Source of the DNA: Ariolimax columbianus
Taxonomy: Eukaryota; Mollusca; Gastropoda; Stylommatophora; Arionidae
DNA: 64,000 bases
Assembly: GCA_036924085.1 (NCBI GenBank)
Contig: JAVGWX010000005.1
Span: 100,888,672 to 100,952,671, forward strand
Direction: 5' to 3'
Made by a program: the position numbers and the translations under genes. Below are positions 55,598 to 64,000 of the stretch, piece after piece. Position 1 is the stretch's first letter. Each line of letters starts with the position of its first letter. The notes under the pieces are model-generated. The model saw nothing but the letters and a program-made list of their open reading frames with translations. It did no database searches and was not told where the DNA came from.

Positions 55598-56299
55598 GTT
55601 AGTGGTTTGGTTTGGTATCATCTGTTAATTGATCTTCCTGCCTTTCTTCTTTGTTAACCTTGTTATTGTATTACTTCTACTGCTTCCTTAACATATTTCT
55701 TCTCTGTCTTCTTTACCTTGTGTTTGTTCATTGTATAAATGAAAGCTTGAGACATGTATGCTTGTTACAACCAGAACAGAGATCCACGCAAGCCTCTGAA
55801 GACCTGCTATCCACTCATGCCATCGCCATCCGTTATCTATCTCCAGAATCAAAGATTAGGAGTCCGACAGAAGGCCTTTTCTAATTAGTGAAGTGCCAGG
55901 TCTACCTCAGAGCTCAGCTCACGACCTAAATTCCCATTCTCACACTGGAGGTTGCGGTCACATAAGCCTTAAACTAAAGACTAGGGTTTGTGCTAACCAT
56001 TTTCTGGGCTTTTTTCCACGTTAAAACCGAGATAAAGAAAGATAAGACAATAAGCAAAATTGACCAGAAATCTACTTTTCAGAATCGACCAAAATGACCA
56101 AATATAAGAGGAGGTCAAGGGCTTCTGCTGTCTAGGAAATGTTATGAATGAGGAGGGATTAGGCTAAATAACGAGCAAGAGGCGGAAGAGATTGTCAATT
56201 CTGTATTCATCAGTATGAATTATATATTGATATCCCAAGAGATCCGCACAAGTTAAAAATATGAGTGATAGTTTGCTGTGTATACTTATCTTTACTATA
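55598..56299. other. Intronic DNA, unassigned
   Basis: CT-rich near the start; nothing else supportable. Confidence 0.4.
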
Positions 56300-56620
56300 C
56301 GGCGTAGGGTCGCTGTAGTGAAGAGGTTAAGACATTCGCCTCTCACATTGATGAACGGAAAAGGTGGGCGATAGAATCCCAAAGTTTCAAGCGACCCCTG
56401 AACTCACGGAAGGTAAGACCAGAGTGCCTGCATCCCGAGTTACTTCCAGTCGTCTTGATCAATAGTCTTGCCACTGATCCAAGGTAACTCGAAACAAGAG
56501 GGATTGATAACCAGCGCATATTCTTGCTCACTATAATCCAAATACAGCACACATCACATTATTAAGAAAAAACCGTCTTATGTTGTGGCCATTATCGGTT
56601 CGCGATGGACAATAACTAAC
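56300..56620 (+). mobile_element. tRNA-derived SINE, copy 2
   Basis: Head GGGTCGCTGTAGTGAAGAGG, B box GCGATAGAATCCC, body GAGTGCCTGCATCCCGAGTT and AGTCTTGCCACTGATCCAAG, end TATGTTGTGGCCATTATCGG. Near full length, with no tandem expansion at its tail. Confidence 0.85.
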
Positions 56621-57104
56621 TTAGGGCGTAGACTCGTGGACAATGAGCGAATTAACTGAATAAGCCAATTGATGCCTTTGAAATGTGCATATATAGAAGA
56701 GCAGGGTGTATCTACTGGAAATAAAAGATAACAAATACAAATTCTTTTGGAGAAATAATAAGTCCATATTGAATTGATGAACGAAATCAGAGTCATACAG
56801 TTAAGATATTTTCGTCTCATAAAAAGTCAAAATACCTTGCTGAAAACAATGCTGGAAGTAAAGCGAATGTGTCAGAAGTAAGCAGCGCCAAAAGTTAGAG
56901 AACATCAAAAGATAGACGAGAACATTCGGCACTACTCAGCCATGAGACCGGACTTTCGATATCAATTTAGGCACACTTGTCAACACCTCACATGTTAGTA
57001 CAGGTCTGAATTGTTGTCATAACCCGCAGTAGAACTGGAAGTAAGATCTCTTTTCTGAGAAAATGCTCCCTATGCATTCACAACATAGACCTACCGATTT
57101 ATCT
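56621..57104. other. Unassigned, possibly LINE-derived DNA
   Basis: Plus residues near 56780 (ESYSxKIFSSHKKSQNTLLKTMLEVK) weakly resemble the RTE block RYVGQVTRxNTLLKTxLEGK, but the frame is broken. Low confidence. Confidence 0.35.
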
Positions 57105-57810
57105 CTGTTTGTACATGTTCGCCTGCCTGCCAATCTATATCTGCTTCTGTCTGTCCGCCTACCTAACAATCTGTCTATGTTCCTGTCTGTCCGCCTACCT
57201 AACAATCTGTCTGTGTTCCTGTCTGACCTTCTACGTAGAGATTTGTCTCTATTCCTGTCTGTCTGTCTACCTAGAGATCTGCCTTTGTTTCTGTCTGTTG
57301 CCTACCTAACGATATATGTTCATGTCTGTTGTCTACCTAACGATCTATGTTTCTGTCTGTTGTCTACCTAACGATCTATGTTTCTGTCTGTTGTCTACCT
57401 AACGATCTATGTTTCTGTCTGTTGTCTACCTAACGATCTATGTTTCTGTCTGTTGTCTACCTAACGATCTATGTTTCTGTCTGTTGTCTACCTAACGATC
57501 TATGTTCATGTCTGTCCGCCTACCTAACAATCTGTCTGTGTTCCTGTCTGATCGTCTACGTAGAGATCTGCCTCTGTTCATGTCTGTCTGTCTACCTAGA
57601 GATCTGCCTCTGTTCCTGTATGTCCGTCTACCTGCAGATCTGTTTGCTTCTGTCCGTCTACCTACAGATCTGCCTCTGTTCCTGTATGTCCGTTTACCTG
57701 CAGATCTGTTTGTTTCTGTCCGTCTACCTACAGATCTGCCTCTGTTCCTGTCTGTTGTCTACCTAACGATCTATGTTCCTGTCTATTGTCTACCTAACGA
57801 TATATGTTTC
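57105..57810. repeat. ~31-bp minisatellite, ~22 copies, with sub-families
   Basis: The core unit CTGTTGTCTACCTAACGATC plus TATGTTTCTGT is homogeneous at 57290-57500. Flanking units carry CCGCCTACCTAACAATCTGT, CTACGTAGAGATCTGCCTCT or CTACCTGCAGATCTG. The pyrimidine-rich strand leaves open frames that are not genes. Confidence 0.92.
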
Positions 57811-57924
57811 TGTTTGTTCATCTACTTCAACCTTCTACTTATTCTAGTTCGCCATGTTCCTTTCTTATGTATACACTTGAATGCCAGTTCTCTAGATAAA
57901 GGTTTCCGTGGCGGGGAGATCTTC

Positions 57925-58135
57925 TAGACTCTCAAATAACTGTTTGAAGGTATGTCTCTGTTGAGCAGTGCTCAGTGCACAGTTGCCTAAGCATATAGCA
58001 GTCTTGTAGGATATATTCGGCTGTCTGTGTTGCTTGTTTGCACGCACGTGTTTGTGATAGGGTCACTTTTAATCCTTGTAAATGGTTATTCAATCTGTTA
58101 TGTACCATTCTCATGCCTAACATGATTACCTGCTT
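57925..58135 (-). mobile_element. RNase H-type LINE C-terminal fragment
   Basis: The minus frame reads GMRMVHNRLNNHLQGLKV, TRACKQATQTAEYILQDCYM and ETYLQTV. This fits the LRTGHNRLNxHL, CPCGxxxQTAEHxLQxCP, pattern after RNase H in LINE polyproteins. About 65 residues remain. Confidence 0.65.
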
Positions 58136-58384
58136 CCCTTATTCAAGATAGTGATAGTTGTCCTCGGTTTGGTCGACGTTTCTTATAGTTTGGATGTCTT
58201 CTTTTTCCAAAAATGTCATTGTTTGTTCTTTGTGTTCTCTTGCTGCTGCCTCATTTGCTACCCTTTTTGTTCTCGTTGTCAGATATGCCACAGTGTATCA
58301 CTATACCTCTCGTGGTTTTTAGTTAGCTCAAGACTTATTTTAAGCTCTGGCAGTTTATCATTCGCGAACGCTTGTATTTGTAGC
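58136..58384. other. Unassigned T-rich spacer between opposed LINE fragments
   Basis: Nothing recognised. Confidence 0.4.
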
Positions 58385-60550
58385 GAATACTATCTGCTGA
58401 AACTTGAGGAGGAAGACACCCGCAAAGATATACAACGTGAAATGAAAGACATATACGAGGCCTTACCAGAAACAATTGGCAATGTATCGAATGAGTGACA
58501 GTGGTTCAAATCAGCACTGATGGACACAGTCAACGCAAAATGTGGTAGAAAGAAACTTCGACAATTCTAAAAGAAAACAACAACATGATGGAATCAATAG
58601 GTACAGGAAGCGATACAAGCTAAGACAAAATGATGCAAGAAGTGGTTGAAATCGAAGTCACAAGAAGATTACACGATCTACAGACTCGCAAGAACGCATT
58701 CAAAAACCGTAATCTCCAAAGCAGACGCATGGAATAAATACGGCAAACAATTAGCGCTCATGTGTCGCAAGAATTCGAGAGATTTCTTTAAAAGTCTCAG
58801 GCAAATTAGAGTTAGAGACGACATCTTTAACCCCACCACAATTATAAACGACAAACAAGGCACGCCGATCTTCGATACAGAAAAAAGGAAGGCATGGTGG
58901 AGAGAGTATTTCCTTACACTGCTAAACCCAAATGATACGCGGAGCCATTCCATTCATATGAGTTTAAACACAGGAAAGATAGAGCCCAAAATATTAATCC
59001 AGGAGATTGGGGAAGTTCTTTTAAAAAAGCCCAAATCATAAAGCTGCAGGTGCGGACGGTATAACCTGCAAGACAATTTTACCTAGGAGTAAAATGGTTA
59101 CATAGAATATTCTCAGCAGGTTGGGAGCAAATTAAGTTCCTGAAAACTGGCAAAAAGCCTCATTGTGCCAATCTGGAAAAATAAAGGCAGCAAAAAAGAA
59201 TGCCATACCTACCGGGGGATATCGCTTCTAAGCCACACAGGAAAATTATACACGAAAATCCTAGAGCAGAGAACTCGGCCTATCCTAGAACCACCGCTGA
59301 GTGGGGCTCAATTCGGTTTCCCACAAGGTATGAGCTGCACAGACGCTCTATTCACACTGAGACAACTAAGCGAAACAAATATCGAAAAGGATCGGAAACT
59401 CATCGTGGCTTTCATAGATCATGAAAAGGCTTTCGATAGAGTAGACAGAAATAAACTATGGACCATCCTAGAGGACTACGAAGTACAGGGGCAGCAATTA
59501 GAGAATATTAGAGTACTGTACCAAGTGTGTCAAAGTATAGTAAGAGCAACAGATGGTCTGACCGAAACAAGGGAGATAACAACCGGGGTGAGACAAGGGT
59601 GTGTGTTGTCGCCACTAATCTTCAACACATATGGGCAGAATAGCGCAGCGGCCAAATTCAAGCATCTGCCAAGAAATACATAGGAAGAAAGGACAGAGGC
59701 TGATCAGTTAAATGACTCGTTTTTGCAGATGATCAATGTCTACTTGACGAGAGTGAAGAGGATCTGCAGCAACATCTGACTGCGCTGAACTCTGTATGTG
59801 AAAGATACAGTATGAGAATTAACATATCCAAAAAAGAAACTATGCAGAGAAGCAGATCGCCTGGAAACATGAACATTATGGTAAACGGGACCAAGATCAA
59901 ACAAGTACAGGAGTTCAAGTGCTTTGGCAATGTTTTGACACAGGATGGAGGTTTAGATAGAGATCAGGTGCCAAAGAGCAAACGAGATTGCATACCAGCT
60001 GTCACCATTATTGAAACACCCTAACATAAACATGTCCACAAAAAAGAATGCTAATTAACAATATATTCATGCCAACTCTCTGTTACCAGGGATAAACGTG
60101 GACTAACAAAAAACTTTAGAGAGAAAGATCACGGCATGTGAGATGAGATGCCTCCGGAAAACTATCAACGTAAATAGGAGAGACAGAATGCGCAATTAAT
60201 ATGTGAGAAAAATTGTTGAAACAATACCTTGCTCTGAATAAATTAATGAAGTAAGAATAAATTGGTTCGGCCACCTAATGAGAATGCTTCTTGACCAACT
60301 ACCCTTGTGCGCCTATAGCGCACGACGTTCGGGTTTTTGCAACCGTGGCAGACCGAGAAGTAGATGGATAGAAAATGTTGCGGATATTCCAAATCATCAT
60401 GGGAGGACCACCACTTCAGCGGCACGTCTGAACTTGGACAGAAAACTACGGCTCCCCACGTCCCCTCACGGCACAAGTGGATTAGACAAGACAAGACAAA
60501 ACTGTCTGCTGACAGAAGCGTGCTGTGTCGTTTACGATTTATGCTGCAAT
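58385..60550 (+). mobile_element. LINE remnant with near-complete RT motif set
   Basis: The linker EEEDTRKDIQREMKDIYEAL (58412) and KKPKSxKAAGADGIT near 59025 precede IWKNKGSKKECHTYRGISLL (59170). RT motif A is VAFIDHEKAFDRVDRNKLW (59405) and motif B TTGVRQGCVLSPLIFNTY (59581). Motif C, VFADDQCLLDESEEDL, lies at 59719 in another frame. IKQVQEFKCFGNVLTQDGG (59898) and NRGRPRSRWIENVADI (60340) follow. Both catalytic Asp of motif C remain. Frameshifts and a stop after KKPKS disable it. No endonuclease is visible upstream. Confidence 0.87.
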
Positions 60551-60564
60551 AAACAGTGACTGTA

Positions 60565-61590
60565 GTAATAATAGCTGTCCATCGTTGTCGATGAGGACCG
60601 CCGACATCATCCTTGTCACAGATTTCCCTGTTGGGTGTGGGTGCGCATGTGGCTCAACAGGCCAATGCGAGCACGAAAACATCTGCTACATATCGGGCAC
60701 ACGAGGTTTGTAGAAGGGGATGGTGTTCCCGCTGCTCGGGATTTCCGCGTCTCGCGTCTGTTCTGGGCTTTCACAACACGGTCATCTTCACCAGCAGCTA
60801 CACCCGATTTGACTGCGCTTCTCCAGTCAGATCTGTTTTTCGCAAGATATTCCCAGTTGTCGATGTCTATCTGGCAACTTTTTAGTGAGTCCTTCAGACC
60901 GTCTTTAAAACGTTTCTTTGGGCGCCCTCTCTCGCGCCATCCCTCTCTCAGCTCGCCGTAGAGAAGCTTCTTTGGGAGCCGCTCGTCTGACATACGGACG
61001 AGGTGTCCGGCCCATCCTAGTCGTGCTTTTTCTAGCAGTGCATGGATGCTGGGTATGTTAGCCCTCGAGAGAACCTCGATGTCAGTGACACGATCTTGCC
61101 ATCGGATGTGGAATATTCGCCTCAGGCAACCTGTGTGGAAGTCCTTGCATGTCCAGAGTATACAGTCCAGCTTTCGCAAGCGTATAGTAGGGTTGGAATG
61201 ATGGTTGCACGGTAGACTTTGAGTTTGGTCTTGACGCTGATGCCACGACGTGCCCAGACCATCGAGCGCATTCTACCAAAGGCTGTGCTGGCCTTTGCTA
61301 TTCTGCTTGCCACCTCATCGTCTAGGCTGACAGATCTCGACAGCGTGATGCCCAGATATGTGAATTTGTCTACGGCATTCAACGTCTGCCCGCTGACTGT
61401 AGTCTCTGGTTTTGTGTACGGCATGCCTGGTGCTGGTTGGTACATGACCTCTGTTTTTTTGGCATTTATGGTCAGGCCAAAATTTTCGCATGCGGCAGAG
61501 AACTGGTCCATTCCAACCTGCATGTTCAGTTCTGAGTTGCTCATTAGAGTGACTGTAGTAGTTCGAGTAGTTTGAGCAGCATTTTCCATT
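60565..61590 (-). mobile_element. LINE 3' part with a C-terminal C2H2 zinc finger
   Basis: The first minus frame (61122-61589) reads NFGLTINAKKTEVMYQPAPG, DKFTYLGITLSRSVSLDDEV and PTLLYACESWTVY. After a frameshift the second (60616-61179) gives CLRRIFHIRWQDRVTDIEVL, KARLGWAGHLVRMSDERLP and RGRPKKRFKDGLKDSLK. It ends CPICSRCFRARIGLLSHMRT-H, a complete C2H2 finger (C-x2-C-x12-H-x3-H). RT motifs A-C are missing (5' truncation at about 61590). Its 3' end meets the 3' end of the opposed LINE at about 60550. Confidence 0.87.
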
Positions 61591-61870
61591 GGTTAGCGAT
61601 TAGCGAAAATGGTCGACGATCGAGTCCCACGCGTTCAAGCGATCCCTGGTCTCAAGGGAGGTTGGACCAGAGTGATTGCATCTTGAGTTACCTCCAGTCG
61701 TTCTGACTGATGTCTTGCCACTGATCCAAAGTTGGTAGGGACGAGAAAGGGATGACCAGCGCAGTTTCTACCTCAATATAATTCAAATACAGCTCAAGTT
61801 ACGTCATCAAGACAAAAAACCTGATTATGTCGTTCTCTTTGCTTGCGATGGGCAGCCAACTTAACTAATC
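61575..61870 (+). mobile_element. tRNA-derived SINE, copy 3
   Basis: Head with GGTTAGCGATTAGCGAAAAT, B box ACGATCGAGTCCC, body GATTGCATCTTGAGTTACCT and TGTCTTGCCACTGATCCAAA, end TTGCTTGCGATGGGCAGCCA. Its head abuts the truncated end of the C2H2 LINE. Confidence 0.8.
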
Positions 61871-62429
61871 CATTAGAATGTATAAAGATCAATGCTTCCC
61901 TCTGATGAGGTTCTAAGATCATGACGAATGCTTTTGTTTGCCTTTGGAGAGTTGTTTGTTCGCTCATGGGACAGGTGGTAATTATGAATGTTTTTATGCT
62001 GAAATTTTTGTGTTCTTCCCATGGAGTTGGAAGTGGTTTCTCGTAATGTATTCTTACATGTTCTAATTTATTTGTTGGACCGATGTATAAAGTACTGCTT
62101 CTCTTCAATATTCCACTGGTTAAATATCCTGATCTGTTCTTCATTATGTGTGCTGACAAGTGCTTGTGCTTTTCTGCTTGTGCAATAGTCTTTATTTCCC
62201 ATCCATAGTATAGGGATACTGTGACGGGAATGCTGTTTCCACTTCACTTATTGGTGACGCCTTCATGGCGTATGTTATCATCCAACGTTCTTGGTTCTTT
62301 ATTTTTTACCTTATCAAAGGTGTATAGGTGTGAATTAGTTAATATGGACCATGCTGCTGACTTCTATTCCACTATTGGTCTTATTACCCCTTTTATTATT
62401 TGCCTACTAAACAATCTATCTCTGTTTCT
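61871..62429 (-). other. Unassigned DNA with a 121-residue minus open frame
   Basis: The frame at 61794-62159 has good protein-like composition (for example ITTCPMSEQTTLQRQTKAF), but I do not recognise the family. Its 3' part overlaps the SINE, so it would be truncated. Probably a transposon fragment. Confidence 0.35.
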
Positions 62430-62502
62430 AGTAGTAGTAGAAGTAGTGGTAGCAGTAGTAGTAGTATTAGTAGTGGAAGTAGTAATAGTAGTAGTAGTAG
62501 GA
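62430..62502. repeat. (AGT)n / (GTA)n microsatellite
   Basis: Imperfect AGTAGTAGT tract giving Ser or Val runs in frame. Confidence 0.93.
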
Positions 62503-62882
62503 ATGCATGTATGGTGGCAAAGACTGTGGCAATAGCAATAATGGTGGTGGCAGACTTATTATCTAATGATCTACAGTCGTGTTGCTGCAAGCTAAGCATA
62601 TTACCACCATAACAGCTGCTCCTTACAGGAAGTCTGTATTCGAGCATATGCTGTTCTCCTTCAACAACAATGATTTCACATAATGGCAATGCCTGCCCCT
62701 AGAACATAATATTGTAGTCGCCATTTACGGCATGCTCTGAAGGTTACAGTGGGTCTATTCTTGTCAAGCGATGATCCGCTCTTATGGCAAGTACGGCTTG
62801 ATTGTGACATTCTCTCCATTATCCTTTCTGGTCAGAAGTAGAAGAAAAAAAAGTAGAACTTGTGTCATGTTTTCTACAACAG

Positions 62883-63008
62883 TTGTTGAAGAGCCAGCGA
62901 CATCTTCACATCGCCACGGACCAGATCCAGGGATTGAAGGAGAGGTTACACATCCTCGAGGATGAGCATGAGAGGTTGAAGGCAGATTACGCTAAACTCT
63001 ATGATGAG
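62883..63008 (+). CDS. Coiled-coil protein, internal exon D
   Basis: A 126-nt exon (42 codons, phase 0 at both ends). The acceptor TTTTCTACAACAG ends at 62882 and the donor is GTGGGT at 63009. It reads LLKSQRHLHIATDQIQGLKE, then RLHILEDEHERLKADYAKLY and DE. The strong heptad pattern continues the coiled coil of exon C (junction LLQEE-LLKSQ). With exons A-C it gives about 224 codons without a stop. The gene must continue beyond the right edge. Confidence 0.85.
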
Positions 63009-63033
63009 GTGGGTCAGGCACCGGCTGTGTTAC

Positions 63034-63476
63034 ATACATACAAACATACATACATACATACACACACAAACATACATACATACACACATACATATACATA
63101 CACACACACATATAGATACACACACCCATGCATACACACATACACACACATACATACACACACACATACATACACACACACATACATACACACACACATA
63201 CATATACACGTACATACACACAAATACATACATACACATATATACATACACACATACATACACACATACATACACACATACATACATACACATACATACA
63301 CACATACACACACGTACACACAAACAAACACACACATACATACATACACATACATACATACATACATACATACATACATACATACATACATACATACATA
63401 CATACATACATACATACATACATACATACATACATACACACATACATACACACACACACACACATACACACACATG
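63034..63476. repeat. (CATA)n / (CACA)n microsatellite, 440 bp
   Basis: Pure CATACATACA runs at 63340-63436 and mixed ACACACATACATAC elsewhere. It begins about 25 bp after the exon D donor. Open frames on both strands (HTYI or YVCM repeats) are artefacts. Confidence 0.96.
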
Positions 63477-63709
63477 TGATGGCATTTGTATGTTTTTACA
63501 AGTGTGCATAAATTAAAAATTGCTCCACGTGACAAGTGTACTGTTTCCAACCCCTAGTCTCCACGCGGCTTAAAGTCTACCCATCTGCCAATGGGTATTT
63601 GACTTACTATAATTTTTTTTTTAATTTGCAGCGATGATTGGAGCTGTACTATAAAACATTACAAAAATAAAATAAAATGATACATAGTACAATGAACACT
63701 TGAGTACAA

Positions 63710-64000
63710 CTTCTCAAGTAACGATTCCTTGTGTGTTATGGCAACACTGTACAGAGGTCTCAAGAAAGGATTCTTTTTTGTGTTATGTCAACACTTTACA
63801 GAGGTCTCAAGGAACGATTCCTCTTGTGTTATGTCAACACTTTACAGAGGTCTCAAGAAACGATTCTTTTTGTATTATGTCAACACTTTACAGAGGTCTC
63901 AAGAAAGGATTCTTTTTTGTGTTATGTCAACACTTTACAGAGGTCTCAAGGAACGATTCCTCTTGTGTTATGTCAACACTTTACAGAGGTCTCAAGAAAC
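63710..64000. repeat. ~46-bp minisatellite, about 6 copies, running off the window
   Basis: Unit TTATGTCAACACTTTACAGA followed by GGTCTCAAGAAACGATTCCT and CTTGTG. Two variants alternate (AAGGATTCTTTTTT, GAACGATTCCTCTT). The right edge cuts the array, so its length is unknown. Confidence 0.93.

Noticed and set aside
62862..63550. His/Thr/Tyr-rich and Cys/Val-rich frames of 127-205 residues
   Set aside because: They are a CATA/CACA microsatellite read in different frames; only the first 126 bases (exon D) are coding.

Overview
This window is intronic, repeat-dense DNA from an animal. Several features point to a eukaryote and away from bacteria: clean GT/AG-bounded coding exons separated by introns of 7 to 19 kb, many broken non-LTR retrotransposons, a mariner remnant, tRNA-derived SINEs, and dozens of minisatellites. 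The mix of retroelements (RTE/CR1-like LINEs plus a jockey-like LINE carrying RNase H and a GAA-repeat tail) is what I would expect in a lophotrochozoan, most likely a gastropod mollusc. That assignment is inference; no marker gene here fixes the species. No bacterial genes, operons, CRISPR arrays or rRNA were seen.

Host gene. Four plus-strand exons (28414-28582, 47851-48058, 55427-55597, 62883-63008) have matching splice phases and join into one uninterrupted frame of about 224 codons. The product is a charged, helical, coiled-coil protein with a Ser-rich linker; I do not recognise the family. The 5' exons are not visible and the gene runs off the right edge.

Regions. 1-13 kb: tandem repeats with a few LINE/SINE remnants. 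13-22.7 kb: mariner fragment, CR1-like and RTE-like LINEs, an IS630/Tc1-like transposase fragment and AT-rich DNA. 23.4-25.2 kb: a 1.75 kb polypyrimidine tract. 25.6-28.4 kb: jockey-like fragment and a 59/50-bp minisatellite. 28.4-47.8 kb (first intron): an array built from the exon's own 3' edge, a TTAGGG-bearing array, a jockey-like LINE with a 13-bp target-site duplication, two dispersed elements split open by minisatellites, and a jockey-like copy nested inside an RTE-like LINE. 48-64 kb: further arrays, tRNA-derived SINEs and decayed LINEs between the last three exons.

Main theme. Several minisatellites can be traced to a single-copy parent sequence that survives in or next to the array: an exon end with its splice donor (28.6 kb), the reverse-transcriptase YADD box of a LINE (15.4 kb), a LINE 3' coding region (34.4 kb), the end of a dispersed repeat (8.5 and 33.6 kb) and a SINE tail (53.8 kb). 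Long open frames in these arrays are by-products of unit lengths that keep frame or lack stops, not genes.
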